In this document: piece by piece, positions 37,182-46,960 of the stretch
Layout: the number at the start of each line of letters is the position of its first letter
How positions within the stretch are numbered: the first letter of the stretch is position 1
Assembly (NCBI RefSeq): GCF_014850975.1
Contig: NZ_JACXST010000001.1
Span: 682,001 to 746,000, forward strand
Direction of reading: 5' to 3'
Length of the DNA stretch: 64,000 nt
Source: Methylomonas fluvii
GTDB lineage: Bacteria > Pseudomonadota > Gammaproteobacteria > Methylococcales > Methylomonadaceae
Notes under the pieces: model-generated
The model's database searches: none
Seen by the model: only the letters and a program-made list of their open reading frames with translations
What the model was told of the DNA's origin: nothing
Program-made: the position numbers and the translations under genes

Positions 37182-38255
37182 GTGTTTCCCGTTAAGTCAT
37201 GCAAATTCGCCCTGCTCGGGCTTATCGTCAGCCAGCTGCTTTGCGCGCCAACATTCGCCGCCCCTGTCTCGCCTATGTACCGGCCTTCTTCGGCGCTAAC
37301 CGGTCAAGATCTGGCGGTCGTTGTCAATGACGCCGACCCCTTGAGCGTGCAAATCGCCGCTTATTACCAAAAGCGGCGGCAAATTCCGGCGGAACAGATG
37401 ATACATGTGCGTTTTGTGCCGAAACAGGCGGTAATGTCCAAACGCCAATTCGAGCACGTGAAGCAGGAAGTCGATCAAAAAACGCCGGCGCATGTGCAAG
37501 CCTTTGCCTTGACCTGGTTACAACCGTTTCGGGTCGAATGCATGTCCATCACCACGGCCTTCGCGGCCGGTTTTAGCGAATCATTTTGCGCGAAAGGCTG
37601 CGTACAAACCCATAGCAGTCCTTATTTCACCTCCGAAACCGATAAGCCGTTTAAAACCCACGGCTGGCGGCCCACCATGGCCGTGGCCGGCAAGACCTTC
37701 GCGGAAGCGAAAAAACTGATCGATACCGGTGTCGCCTCGGATTATTCGCATCCGCAAGGCTCGGCATATTTGTTGAAAACTTCGGACAAGGCGCGCAGCT
37801 CCCGAGCGGTAATGTTCCCGAAAGTGGCCGAATCGCTGACCAGCTTTTGGCCTGTGCATTATCTGGAGCAAGAGTACATTGAGGGTCGGCAGGATGTGAT
37901 GTTTTATTTCACTGGACTGACCAAGGTGCCCCATCTGGCGGATAACCGCTATTTACCGGGCGCTGTTGCCGACCATCTCACCTCTTCGGGTGGCGTGATG
38001 TCGGGCAGCGACCAGATGAATATCATCGAATGGCTGCGTGCCGGCGCTACCGCCAGCTATGGCGCGGTGGTGGAGCCCTGTAATTTCCCGGCCAAGTTTC
38101 CCAATCCGGGCGTATTGATGTATTTCTACCTGCGCGGCAGCAGCGTGATCGAAGCCTACTGGAAAAGCGTCGCCCAACCCGGCCAAGGTATTTTCGTCGG
38201 CGAACCGCTGGCTAAACCGTTTGCTTATCAGCCGCACCAAGCGCCAGCTCCTTAG
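37182..38255 (+). CDS. TIGR03790 family protein
   Basis: An exported protein of 357 aa. The start is a GTG at 37182 with a CGGAGT ribosome site, followed by a signal peptide (FALLGLIVSQLLCAPTFAAP). The body (LAVVVNDADPLSVQIAAYYQ; RQIPAEQMIHVRF; GGVMSGSDQMNIIEWLRAG; VEPCNFPAKFPNPGVLMYF; each ≤20 residues) fits the TIGR03790 family, which is widespread and uncharacterised. A Cys-peptidase-like role has been guessed for relatives but is not shown. A strong hairpin follows the stop. Confidence 0.8.
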   Translation: MFPVKSCKFALLGLIVSQLLCAPTFAAPVSPMYRPSSALTGQDLAVVVNDADPLSVQIAAYYQKRRQIPAEQMIHVRFVPKQAVMSKRQFEHVKQEVDQKTPAHVQAFALTWLQPFRVECMSITTAFAAGFSESFCAKGCVQTHSSPYFTSETDKPFKTHGWRPTMAVAGKTFAEAKKLIDTGVASDYSHPQGSAYLLKTSDKARSSRAVMFPKVAESLTSFWPVHYLEQEYIEGRQDVMFYFTGLTKVPHLADNRYLPGAVADHLTSSGGVMSGSDQMNIIEWLRAGATASYGAVVEPCNFPAKFPNPGVLMYFYLRGSSVIEAYWKSVAQPGQGIFVGEPLAKPFAYQPHQAPAP

Positions 38256-38264
38256 TAGGCATCC

Positions 38265-38301
38265 CTAAAATCCCTTCTCCCCTGCTGCGAAGGGATTTTA
38301 G
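38265..38301. terminator. Bidirectional hairpin between convergent genes
   Basis: A perfect 13-bp stem, CTAAAATCCCTTC (38265-38277) with GAAGGGATTTTAG (38289-38301). The A- and T-tracts lie in the stem ends, so it can serve transcripts from both sides. It sits exactly between the TIGR03790 stop and the diguanylate cyclase stop. Confidence 0.75.
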
Positions 38302-38304
38302 AGG

Positions 38305-39696
38305 TTACCCCACATCAGCTTCTTCATCCGCGACGACAAGCCGATTGCGGCCGGCTTCCTTGGCGACGTAAAGGGCTTGGTCTGCGCGAGTTAACAGATC
38401 GAGCCGATTGCCGCCATGCACCGGATAAATCGCCACACCTATCGATACAGTCACCTGCGGCAACTGATGATTACCAAACTTCAGCGATAGGCTTTCGATA
38501 GCCACGCGCAAAGCTTCCAGACGTTGCAGGATTTTGTCCGGCTGGATTTCAGTAGTGACCACCACGAATTCTTCGCCGCCGAAACGGCAAACCATATCGC
38601 TGCCTTCCCGAAAACCGTTCATTAATTGCGCGGTTTTTTTCAAAACTTCGTCACCGGCGTCGTGGCCGTAGTTATCGTTAAAAATTTTAAAATGATCGAT
38701 GTCTAGCATCGCTACAGCCAGCATTTTGCCGCAGCGGCTCATCCGCAATAATTCCCGATCCAACACTTCTTCCAGAAAACGCCGATTGAACAAACCGGTG
38801 AGCGGATCGCGTATCGATAACTCGTGCAATTCCTCGCGCAAGCTCAAGTTCGCCAAGGCCAGCCTGGCGCTATCGGCGGCGGCTTCGGCTATCGACAGCT
38901 CGCGTTGAATATCTTCCGGGTGGTCACTGGTCAGCCTGTGTTCGATGTAAATCAAACCCAAAGCGCGCGAATGCGCTAACAGCGGAATGCACAGATAAGG
39001 GCTGGTCCCCGGTTTTACGTGGCTGCAAACCGGATTGATACTCTGACCAACGCGCGCCATATGAATACAGCCGCGCCGCATGCCCCAGCATTCGTTGGGG
39101 GTAAACACGGCTTCCAGTTCGCTTTCGCCGCTTCCCCAAGCATCGGCCAGCACCAGCGAATTACCGGCGGCGTCCAGCATATAAAGACCACCGACGGAAT
39201 CGGCAAACAAACGTACGAATGCCGCTTTGATAATCGGATAGGCCTCGTCCACTTTTTGGCAGCTCTGTAAAAGATCAGTCATCTCGCGGATTAATTGCAT
39301 ATGCAAAATCGCGGCTTCCAATTCGGTTTGGGCTTTTTTTAAAGCGGTGACGTCCCGCGCCGCAGCAAAAATCCCGGCGACGTCACCTTTGTCATCCCGA
39401 TAAACCGAGGCGTTGTACATCACCTCGGTGATCTGGCCGGAGGTATGACAGATAGCCAGTGGATAATCCGTGACTTTGCCTTGCGAAAACGCCAGGCGAT
39501 AACCGTCGCGGGCTTTTTGCGGGTCGGTAAAGTAAGTGGAAAAATCGCTGCCGATCAATTGTTGGCGCGGTACGCCGGTGACTTTTTCGGTAGCGCTGTT
39601 CACGTCCATGATCTTACCTTCCGCGCTGATAGTCACCAGCGGATCGAGACTGGCCTCGATCAGGCTGCGCGCATAGGAGGTTTTAATATTTTTCAT
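38305..39696 (-). CDS. PAS-GAF-GGDEF diguanylate cyclase
   Basis: A soluble 463 aa c-di-GMP synthase. A PAS domain covers ~12-120 (EASLDPLVTISAEGKIMDVN) with a PAC tail (IFAAARDVTALKKAQ). A GAF domain lies at ~140-285 and contains several Cys/His (GMRRGCIHMARVGQSINPVC). The GGDEF domain (~295-455) has an intact GGEEF signature and the DPLTGLFNRRFLEE start. No TM segment is seen. The Cys-rich GAF region might sense a ligand or redox state, which is speculative. Confidence 0.93.
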   Translation of the reverse strand: MKNIKTSYARSLIEASLDPLVTISAEGKIMDVNSATEKVTGVPRQQLIGSDFSTYFTDPQKARDGYRLAFSQGKVTDYPLAICHTSGQITEVMYNASVYRDDKGDVAGIFAAARDVTALKKAQTELEAAILHMQLIREMTDLLQSCQKVDEAYPIIKAAFVRLFADSVGGLYMLDAAGNSLVLADAWGSGESELEAVFTPNECWGMRRGCIHMARVGQSINPVCSHVKPGTSPYLCIPLLAHSRALGLIYIEHRLTSDHPEDIQRELSIAEAAADSARLALANLSLREELHELSIRDPLTGLFNRRFLEEVLDRELLRMSRCGKMLAVAMLDIDHFKIFNDNYGHDAGDEVLKKTAQLMNGFREGSDMVCRFGGEEFVVVTTEIQPDKILQRLEALRVAIESLSLKFGNHQLPQVTVSIGVAIYPVHGGNRLDLLTRADQALYVAKEAGRNRLVVADEEADVG

Positions 39697-39740
39697 TCGC
39701 GCGACTCAATACAACCGCAGTTCATCATTATCAGCGGCGC

Positions 39741-40343
39741 TTATTTAAATGCCTCGCCCCATTGCCCGAGATAAAACCGTTGCTCCAGGGCCGCACGGCT
39801 GCGTTCCGCCTGCTCGCCGGCTTGAAACTCTTCGGCTAGATTATTGGCTTCGGCTTGATAGCCCAATGCCAACATCGCCATTGGCGTACAGTCATCCGGT
39901 AACTTTAGCACTTGCCGGGCTTTATCGGCATCGAAACCGCCCATTTGATGGGTGATCAAGCCTAAGGCGTTGGCTTGCAAGCATAAGCTCAGCGTGGCAG
40001 CACCAGTGTCGTAAGCGGCAAAGCGGTTGGCTTTGCCGTTGTGATTGAAATTCTGCATCGCCACCGTCAAGATGAACACCGGGGCGTTTTTGGCCCAGAG
40101 CTGATTTTTTTCGACAATCACCGATAGCGCGGTTTCCCAGGCTGCCAGATTGCTGGATTTGTCGCAAACCACAAAGCGCCAAGGCTGGTCGTTAAAACAA
40201 GACGGCGCCCAGCGCGCCGCTTCCAGACACGCGGTCAAATCCGGGTGGCTCACCGCTTTATCCGCAGCAAAAGCCCGCGGGCTCCAACGGCTAGCGATCA
40301 AGTCGTGAATCTGAGCCTGGGTGGTGGCGCGTTTATGTTGCAT
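39741..40343 (-). CDS. Nitroreductase family protein
   Basis: FMN-dependent nitroreductase-fold enzyme of 200 aa. Signatures are SRWSPRAFAADKAVS, EAARWAPSCFNDQPWRFVV, DTGAATLSLCLQANALGL and HQMGGFD. It resembles the NfnB/DrgA-type proteins reducing nitro compounds or quinones with NAD(P)H. The physiological substrate is unknown. No operon partner. Confidence 0.9.
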   Translation of the reverse strand: MQHKRATTQAQIHDLIASRWSPRAFAADKAVSHPDLTACLEAARWAPSCFNDQPWRFVVCDKSSNLAAWETALSVIVEKNQLWAKNAPVFILTVAMQNFNHNGKANRFAAYDTGAATLSLCLQANALGLITHQMGGFDADKARQVLKLPDDCTPMAMLALGYQAEANNLAEEFQAGEQAERSRAALEQRFYLGQWGEAFK

Positions 40344-40668
40344 GGTTGAGCCTCTTCTGTGTGCTTAAGTGATTTTTAGTGCGTGCCGGACCAGTTATTG
40401 CCGACCCAGTGCCACGCATAAACCCGCCGGTAAATTTCCTAAATCAGCAAACCGGATACGCTGGCCGATGGTAACTCGCCGACGCCGTCCCGTCTATTTT
40501 TAGCACGGTTCACCGCCCAGCGCCGAGTAGGCTTTATGCCACTTGGCACTTGGTGCTAAAATCGCGCGTTTACTATCATCCTTAGACTCATTCGGCTAAT
40601 CGGCGCAACCGTTATTTTCAGCGGCCTAAGTCCGCAACCCAGCCGCTGGAATGCAACGCAGACAACAC
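40344..40668. other. Intergenic leader of ileS
   Basis: A 325-nt stretch with no gene. A TAAAAT at 40557-40562 could be a -10 element for ileS, but the matching -35 is poor. ribF or murJ, the common neighbours of ileS, are not present in this stretch. Confidence 0.35.
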
Positions 40669-43500
40669 ATGACCATGGATTACAAACAAACCCTGAACCT
40701 CCCCAAGACCGAGTTTGCGATGAAAGCCAATCTGGCGCAACGCGAGCCGGAGATGCTGAAAAAATGGAACGAAAACCAGCTCTATCAAAAAATTCGCGAG
40801 GTCTGCGCCGGCCGGCCTAAATTTGTATTGCACGACGGCCCTCCTTACGCCAACGGCGCGATTCATATCGGCCACGCGGTCAATAAGGTGTTGAAGGACA
40901 TCATCGTCAAATCCAAAACCCTCAGCGGTTTCGATGCGCCTTACGTGCCTGGCTGGGATTGCCACGGTTTGCCGATCGAATTGATGGTAGAAAAGTCGGT
41001 CGGCAAGGCCGGCGTCAAAGTGTCGCCTGCCGAATTCCGTAAAGAATGCCGCGCCTACGCCAAGAAGCAAGTCAATATCCAGAAAGAAGAATTCATTCGT
41101 CTGGGTGTGTTGGGCGATTGGGACAATCCGTATTTGACCATGGATTTTGCCTTTGAAGCCGACATCGTCCGCGCCTTGGGCAAAATCGCCGCCAACGGCC
41201 ACCTCAGCAAAGGCGCCAAGCCGGTGCATTGGTGTACCGATTGCGGCTCGGCGCTCGCCGAGGCGGAAGTGGAATATGAAGACAAACACTCGCCGGCTAT
41301 CGACGTGCGCTTCTCCGTGGTAGACGAACATGCGTTCATGGCCAAGTGCCACCACGCCGGCGATCGCGAAGGCAAAGGCCCGCTGTCGGTGGTGATCTGG
41401 ACCACCACGCCGTGGACGCTGCCGGCCAACCAGGCCGTCGCGCTGAACCCGGATCTGGAATACGCGGTCGTGCAATGCGACATCGACGGCCAAACCGAGC
41501 GCCTGGTCATCGCCGAAGCCTTGTTGAAAGACGCCGTTTTACGTTATGGCATCGGCGAACATCACATCGTTGGCTACTGCAAAGGCGCGACCCTGGAAAA
41601 TCAACTGCTGCAACACCCGTTTTACGACCGGCAAGTGCCCGTCATATTGGGCGATCATGTGACCACCGATGCCGGTACCGGCGCGGTACACACCGCCCCC
41701 GGCCACGGCCAGGAAGACTATGTCGTCGGTATGAAATACGGCCTGCCGGTAGACAACCCGGTCGGCAGCAATGGCGTATTTTTGCCAAGTACAGAACTGT
41801 TCGCTGGCCTACATGTGTTTACCGCCAACGATAAGGTGCTGGAAGTGTTGCGCGAACGCGGCAAGTTATTGCATCACCATGCCTTGCTGCATAGCTACCC
41901 GCATTGCTGGCGCCACAAAACCCCGATTATTTTCCGCGCGACCCCGCAATGGTTCATCTCCATGGAGAAAAACCGCCTGCGCGACACTGCCTTGAACGAA
42001 GTGAAGCGGGTGGACTGGATTCCCGATTGGGGTCAAGCTCGCATCGAAGCCATGCTGAATAACCGGCCGGACTGGTGTATCTCCCGCCAGCGTACCTGGG
42101 GTGTGCCGATTGCCTTTTTCGTGCATAAAGAATCAGGCGAATTGCATCCGCGTACCGGCGAATTGATTGAGCAAGTAGCCAAACGTATCGAACAACAAGG
42201 CATAGACGCCTGGTTTGAACTGGACGCCGCGGAATTGATTGGTGCCGATGCCGAGCATTACCAAAAAATGACCGACACGCTGGATGTCTGGTTTGATTCC
42301 GGCGTGACCCATGCCGCGGTTTTGGAGCGCCGCGAGCAACTGCGTTTTCCGGCCGACCTGTATTTGGAAGGCTCGGATCAGCATCGCGGCTGGTTCCAGT
42401 CATCCTTGTTGGCGTCGGTAGCGATGAACGACGTCGCGCCGTATAAACAAGTCTTGACCCACGGCTTTACCGTCGATGCCGAGGGCAAGAAAATGTCCAA
42501 ATCCAAAGGCAACGTGGTGTTGCCGCAAACCGTGATGAAATCGCTGGGCGCGGACGTATTGCGTTTATGGGTGGCCGGCACCGATTACCGCGGCGAAATG
42601 TCGGTGTCCGACGAGATTTTGAAACGCACCTCCGACGGCTACCGTCGCCTGCGTAACACCGCGCGCTTCCTGCTTTCCAATCTGGACGGTTTCGATCCGG
42701 CGCAACATCTGGTCGCCAAAGACGATTTGCTGGCGTTGGACCGTTGGGCCGTCGATAAAGCTTGGCAGTTGCAGGAAGAGATCAAAACGGCGTACCACAC
42801 CTATCAGTTCCAAAGCATCTACCAAAAAGTGCTGACCTTCTGCAGCATCGACTTGGGCGGTTTTTATCTGGACATCATCAAGGACAGACAATACACCGCC
42901 AAGGAAGATTGCCTGGCCCGACGCTCCGCACAAACCGCGATGTACCATGTCATCGAAGCCTTGACCCGCTGGTTGGCCCCCATCACCAGCTACACCGCCG
43001 ACGAATTATGGCAATTCATTCCCGGTCAACGCGGCGAATCGGTATTTCTGGAAACCTGGTACGAAGGCTTGTTCCCGCTAGACGCCAACGCGACGATCAG
43101 CCGCGACACCTGGGACAAAGTGATGGCGGTACGCACCGTGGTGTCCAAAGAGTTGGAGCAACTGCGCGGCAAGGGGGCGATTGGCGCTTCGCTAAATGCC
43201 GAAGTTGAATTGTATTGCGACGAAACTTATGGTGCGGAGCTAAACAAACTGGCCAGCGAACTGCATTTTGTCTTTATCACTTCCAACGCCGGCGTCGCCG
43301 ACATGCAATTCTGCCCGGACGATGCGGTAGCGACCGAATTGGACGGCGTAAAACTAAAAGTGACGGTATCCGAGCATCCAAAATGCGTGCGCTGCTGGCA
43401 CCAACGCTACGACATCGGCGAAAACCCTGAGCATCCGGAACTATGCGGACGCTGCGTGGAAAACGTCGCCGGCAATGGCGAGACCCGTCGTTATGCTTAA
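40669..43500 (+). CDS. ileS: Isoleucyl-tRNA synthetase
   Basis: Class I aminoacyl-tRNA synthetase that charges tRNA-Ile, about 943 aa. HIGH is read in [11 protein letters not shown] and KMSKS in [10 protein letters not shown]. The editing domain has [13 protein letters not shown]. The C-terminus carries the zinc site with two CxxC pairs ([16 protein letters not shown]). E. coli IleS begins MSDYKSTLNL, so [11 protein letters not shown] at 40669 (or the ATG at 40675) is preferred over the ATG at 40651. It overlaps lspA by 8 nt, the conserved ileS-lspA pair. Confidence 0.97.
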   Translation: MTMDYKQTLNLPKTEFAMKANLAQREPEMLKKWNENQLYQKIREVCAGRPKFVLHDGPPYANGAIHIGHAVNKVLKDIIVKSKTLSGFDAPYVPGWDCHGLPIELMVEKSVGKAGVKVSPAEFRKECRAYAKKQVNIQKEEFIRLGVLGDWDNPYLTMDFAFEADIVRALGKIAANGHLSKGAKPVHWCTDCGSALAEAEVEYEDKHSPAIDVRFSVVDEHAFMAKCHHAGDREGKGPLSVVIWTTTPWTLPANQAVALNPDLEYAVVQCDIDGQTERLVIAEALLKDAVLRYGIGEHHIVGYCKGATLENQLLQHPFYDRQVPVILGDHVTTDAGTGAVHTAPGHGQEDYVVGMKYGLPVDNPVGSNGVFLPSTELFAGLHVFTANDKVLEVLRERGKLLHHHALLHSYPHCWRHKTPIIFRATPQWFISMEKNRLRDTALNEVKRVDWIPDWGQARIEAMLNNRPDWCISRQRTWGVPIAFFVHKESGELHPRTGELIEQVAKRIEQQGIDAWFELDAAELIGADAEHYQKMTDTLDVWFDSGVTHAAVLERREQLRFPADLYLEGSDQHRGWFQSSLLASVAMNDVAPYKQVLTHGFTVDAEGKKMSKSKGNVVLPQTVMKSLGADVLRLWVAGTDYRGEMSVSDEILKRTSDGYRRLRNTARFLLSNLDGFDPAQHLVAKDDLLALDRWAVDKAWQLQEEIKTAYHTYQFQSIYQKVLTFCSIDLGGFYLDIIKDRQYTAKEDCLARRSAQTAMYHVIEALTRWLAPITSYTADELWQFIPGQRGESVFLETWYEGLFPLDANATISRDTWDKVMAVRTVVSKELEQLRGKGAIGASLNAEVELYCDETYGAELNKLASELHFVFITSNAGVADMQFCPDDAVATELDGVKLKVTVSEHPKCVRCWHQRYDIGENPEHPELCGRCVENVAGNGETRRYA

Positions 43501-43972
43501 GTGGTTGTGGATTTCCGCGGTCACACTGATCCTTGATCAGGCCAGTAAGCTGGCGGTGGACGGTAACATGCAGCTGTTTGAATCGATTCCGCTGCTGCCG
43601 TATTTCAACCTGACCTACGTGCATAACACCGGCGCGGCCTTCAGCTTCCTGGCTCAGGCCGGCGGCTGGCAGCGCTGGCTATTCGCCGGCTTGGCGGTGG
43701 TGATGAGCAGCATCATTGCCGTCTGGTTGCATCGTTTAAAAAAACACGAGACCTTGATGGCCGTGGCTTTGTCCTTGGTTTTGGGTGGCGCCATCGGCAA
43801 TCTGATTGATCGGGTGGCTTATGGCTATGTGATCGATTTTCTGGATGTTTATTACCAAAACTGGCACTGGCCGGCATTCAATATCGCGGATTCGGCGATT
43901 TGTGTTGGCGTGGGTTTGATGTTGTTGGAGAGTTTTGGGGTTGGGCGGAAAGTTGTCGACGTTTTGGAATAG
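43493..43972 (+). CDS. lspA: Lipoprotein signal peptidase (signal peptidase II)
   Basis: Inner-membrane aspartyl protease that removes signal peptides from prolipoproteins, 159 aa with four TM helices. The two catalytic Asp motifs are intact (IGNLIDRV and FNIADSAI), as is the N-terminal Asp-Lys element (LDQASKLAV). The ATG at 43493 overlaps the ileS stop; an ATG at 43475 would add MARPVV. Confidence 0.96.
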   Translation: MLKWLWISAVTLILDQASKLAVDGNMQLFESIPLLPYFNLTYVHNTGAAFSFLAQAGGWQRWLFAGLAVVMSSIIAVWLHRLKKHETLMAVALSLVLGGAIGNLIDRVAYGYVIDFLDVYYQNWHWPAFNIADSAICVGVGLMLLESFGVGRKVVDVLE

Positions 43973-44031
43973 GCTTTTTCGAATTACTTTTTGATCAAAC
44001 GTTAGCCAAAAACTGTGAATTCTGCTTATTT

Positions 44032-44052
44032 CCCCTCTTTGGAAAAGAGGGG
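44032..44052. terminator. Hairpin downstream of lspA
   Basis: CCCCTCTTT (44032-44040) pairs with AAAGAGGGG (44044-44052), a 9-bp stem with a 3-nt loop, 60 nt after the lspA stop. It may end the ileS-lspA transcript. The sequence also resembles a common dispersed repeat and has no clean T-run after it. Confidence 0.5.
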
Positions 44053-44073
44053 CTAGGGGAGATTTTCCAATAA

Positions 44074-44328
44074 GGTGTCGCTAACGCGACGGCTGATTTT
44101 AATGTCGGGTCTCGGCCCGACAGCCGAGATACTTTCTTTTGCTTGGCCAAAAGAAAGTATCCAAAGAAAAGGCCACCCGGACGCCGCTTTTCCCCTGCGC
44201 TCCTCGCTTTTGAACGGGGTTGCCGAAAGGGGCTTCCTGCCCCTTCGGCAACGCGATGCATCCCTGCATCGCCCCTGCGGGCTGTTCCGTTCAAAAGCTC
44301 CGGTGCTCGGCGCGGCATACGGGAGAAA
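44074..44328 (+). repeat. Long structured repeat, left copy (inverted relative to right copy)
   Basis: About 255 bp that reappears in inverted orientation at 45998-46253 with high identity. Shared blocks include GTCGGGTCTCGGCCCGACAG, TGCGCTCCTCGCTTTTGAAC and GCTCGGCGCGGCAT-type ends. Internal hairpins are strong: GTTGCCGAA...TTCGGCAAC at 44219-44252 with GGGGC/GCCCC inside, and a GCGATGCA/TGCATCGC-type pair just after. It has no transposase. Apparent ORFs in it are repeat translations, not genes. The two copies flank the nuclease/peptidase fusion gene. Confidence 0.85.
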
Positions 44329-44521
44329 AACAATCCCATGATTTTAAAAGTGTTTGGCATTGGAAAATCCAAGCTGCAATAGCACCAATGTATTGCTCCA
44401 ATTTAAAGACTAATATTCCTTGTAATAAAGCGAATTCCTAGTACCCCCTATAATCTCTCTTTATAGGACTGGATTTCACTTTAGCTAACCCAATCACTCT
44501 CGAAAATCTATAAGAATTGCC

Positions 44522-45856
44522 GTGGATACGACAGTAAAAGGAAACCAATTAGAAGACCAAGTTTATGCTTTGTTTTCTAAAATGATCTCAGAAGGCCAAT
44601 TCCCTGCCCGGAGCGAGCATTGCCAGATTTACAAAAAGAAGGGCTATTACTCGAAAGATCGAGAAAATGAAATTATCTTTGATATTTCCATAGAGATACG
44701 GTTTCCTGGGCAAAGCACCCTTTTTATGTTGGTTCTCATTGAATGCAAGAATTATAACCACCGTGTACCTGTTGACGATGTAGAAGAGTTCTTTGCGAAA
44801 GTGGAGCAAGTATCTCCTTCGAACACCAAATCAATAGTTGTTTCAACGAACGCGTTTCAAGAAGGCACATTCAAATTTGCCAAATCTAAAGGAATGGCGC
44901 TTCTGCGTTATTTTGATCCAGAAGAGCATGACTGGGTACTCACACGCTCCCCATCAATTACTGCTCCTTGGAACATTGCTAATTCAAGTTTTTCCAACAC
45001 ATATAAGGGCCTGCATTTACAAGATTACGTAAGTAGATATTTTGACTTCTATGGATTTATCGGTGGCACTTACATGAACTCGCTGAATCAGTTTTTTAAT
45101 GAAATTGTTCAGTTAGACTCCGACCGAAAGGTAGCAGAGTTACTCGAAGGACTAAGGTGCGAAACTCAGTCCAATACTTACTTGGTTTCTTACAGAGAAA
45201 CCGAGGAAATAGAGTCTCTCTCCCAAGATATCTTGAAAAAAGTTAATTATGTTGATGGCGCCGCACCGCTAGATGAGATTTGCGAGTCCCTAGCCATAGG
45301 TTTAGGACTAGAAGTAAGGAGAACAGCTAATTTGGCAAAGGGAGTACTTGGTACCATTTCGTTTAATCCACCGATAATACAAATTGACGACGTTCAGGCA
45401 GGTGGAGAGCCAAGAATAAGATTTACTGTCGCTCACGAATTGGGGCACTTTATCCTTGGACATCAAAGGTATATGACGAAAGAAAAATGCCATAAACAAG
45501 ACATTGAGCCCGAAAGTGCTGAAGATATTTGCATCAAAGACATTGCACGTATGGAGTGGCAGGCAAACTATTTTGCCTCGTGCTTGCTACTTCCCAGCGA
45601 ACAATTACTAATGTCATTCCGATCAGAGCTTACGAAGCGGGCAGTTGTTGATCGAGGGTACGGACTGCTATACCTAGATGACCAGCCATGCAATGTAGAC
45701 GCTTATTATGCGGTCACCACACCGATAATGAACAAATTCAATGTCTCTCGAAGTGCAATTAAAATAAGACTTAAACACCTTGGCCTATTGAGTGAAAATA
45801 CATCTCTGAGGCGGCTAAAAACTACAAGTACGTTTTGGAGTGTCGGTGATTCATAG
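44522..45856 (+). CDS. Restriction-endonuclease-like / ImmA-IrrE-type metallopeptidase fusion
   Basis: A 444 aa cytosolic protein starting at a GTG. The N-terminal ~150 residues look like a PD-(D/E)xK (Mrr-like) nuclease. Glu11 is in GNQLEDQVY, Asp54 follows IIF, and Glu74-Cys-Lys76 lies in LVLIECKNYNHRVP. The middle (~150-270) is unassigned. The C-terminal part is an ImmA/IrrE zinc peptidase with His305-Glu-Leu-Gly-His309 and a third-ligand Glu345 in MEWQANYFASCLLLP. Such peptidases cleave repressors in phage or stress circuits. The gene is AT-richer than its neighbours and is enclosed by two long inverted repeats, consistent with transfer. No XRE partner is adjacent. Confidence 0.82.
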   Translation: MDTTVKGNQLEDQVYALFSKMISEGQFPARSEHCQIYKKKGYYSKDRENEIIFDISIEIRFPGQSTLFMLVLIECKNYNHRVPVDDVEEFFAKVEQVSPSNTKSIVVSTNAFQEGTFKFAKSKGMALLRYFDPEEHDWVLTRSPSITAPWNIANSSFSNTYKGLHLQDYVSRYFDFYGFIGGTYMNSLNQFFNEIVQLDSDRKVAELLEGLRCETQSNTYLVSYRETEEIESLSQDILKKVNYVDGAAPLDEICESLAIGLGLEVRRTANLAKGVLGTISFNPPIIQIDDVQAGGEPRIRFTVAHELGHFILGHQRYMTKEKCHKQDIEPESAEDICIKDIARMEWQANYFASCLLLPSEQLLMSFRSELTKRAVVDRGYGLLYLDDQPCNVDAYYAVTTPIMNKFNVSRSAIKIRLKHLGLLSENTSLRRLKTTSTFWSVGDS

Positions 45857-45997
45857 CCTAGATTAAGCTCGTATGTGCTGAACAGTTAGGAGCGCTTCGT
45901 TCGCGACCGTTGCGCCTCGCCGCAGGCTCGGCACAACCTATGGATGCGCAACTTTTTACGTTGATCGTACCAGATTGAATTTCAAATCTGCGGCGGG

Positions 45998-46253
45998 TTT
46001 CTCCCTTATGCCGCGCCGAGTACCGGAGCTTTTGGACGGATTAGCCCGTTAGGGGCGATGCATGGATGCATCGCGTTGCCGAAGGGGCAGGAAGCCCCTT
46101 TCGGCAACCCCGTTCAAAAGCGAGGAGCGCAGGGAATAAGCGGCATTCGGGTGGCGTTTCTTTTGGTGACTTTTCTTTGGCCAAACAAAGAAAAGTTACT
46201 CGGCTGTCGGGCCGAGACCCGACATTAAAACCAGCCGTCGCGCTAGCGACACC
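45998..46253 (-). repeat. Long structured repeat, right copy (inverted)
   Basis: Reverse-complement copy of the element at 44074-44328, differing by scattered substitutions and small indels, including in the block around 46120-46205. The conserved hairpin arms GTTGCCGAA and TTCGGCAAC are present in inverted order at 46075-46108. It begins 141 nt after the stop of the fusion gene. Confidence 0.85.
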
Positions 46254-46632
46254 TAAAACACCAACCGCATTGGCGTTATCGCCGAAATCTCAAATCCCGC
46301 CCACAGAACCGTTACGCGGAAAAATTATCCTTGTCCGTTGATAACCTAATCAGCTGGCAATCTTGAGCTTCGGCAAATTCGGAACACAACCCCAGCCACG
46401 CTAAGGTCAAAAATCCCACGTCAAACAAACCGCTAACCCTTCCTGCCACTCACACAATTCCGCGAATTTGAATGACGGTAGCTATTTTGCGCTACAGATT
46501 ACAAAAGTTCCGGGTAATTTGTTTCCATAAAGGAAACAAATAATGAATTAAATGCCTGATTGTAAATAATTTTGGCAGGTATATAGTGAAGTCGTACTTA
46601 CAAAACGACTAAACATAGTCAAGGTGGACCCC
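46254..46632. other. Intergenic leader with a 9-bp palindrome
   Basis: No gene is seen. TTTGTTTCC (46518-46526) and GGAAACAAA (46532-46540) form a perfect inverted repeat with a 5-nt spacer, about 93 nt ahead of the small membrane ORF. It could be an operator or a hairpin. A TATATAG motif lies at about 46579-46585. No regulator can be named. Confidence 0.45.
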
Positions 46633-46794
46633 ATGAATATTTCAAAAAACATATATAGAGACGTAATGATTGGCTTGTTTTTTGTCACCGGCGTGCTCAG
46701 CTTCGTCTCCGGTCAATTTATCCTATCCACACTTTTATTTGGTTCCGCATCATTGGCCAGTAACTTGAATCAAGCAACGCCAGCGCGGGTTTAA
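46633..46794 (+). CDS. Small hydrophobic protein, 53 aa
   Basis: A 53 aa ORF with an AAGGTGGA ribosome site. It begins MNISKNIYRDVMIGLFFVTG and has one long or two short hydrophobic segments (MIGLFFVTGVLSFVSG; FILSTLLFGSASLA). It is not recognised. A good ribosome site and plausible membrane build favour a real gene; the start and stop are clear. Confidence 0.5.
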   Translation: MNISKNIYRDVMIGLFFVTGVLSFVSGQFILSTLLFGSASLASNLNQATPARV

Positions 46795-46960
46795 GAGTGT
46801 AGGTCGACCGCTAGGCAACGTGTGGCGCAGACTCAAATGCGGGCATTGCTAATCATTGGCGGAACCTTATTGGAAGTTTTATAACCAAAGCTAACTCGTC
46901 GACACATTAAAGATCCTTACAGTCATTCACTGCCAAGCATAAAGCCATAGGAGAAATACC

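Noticed and set aside
40618..41510. Long minus-strand reading frames opposite ileS
   Set aside because: They are antisense shadows of a well-supported essential gene, with no ribosome site or family match.
43995..44382. ORFs inside the long repeat (for example starting MHRVAEGAGSPFRQ)
   Set aside because: The same peptide arises from both repeat copies and follows hairpin DNA rather than protein constraint; read as repeat, not gene.
46560..46600. Sigma-54 promoter (TTTTGGCAGG...)
   Set aside because: The GG element is partial and the required downstream GC element at the fixed spacing is absent.
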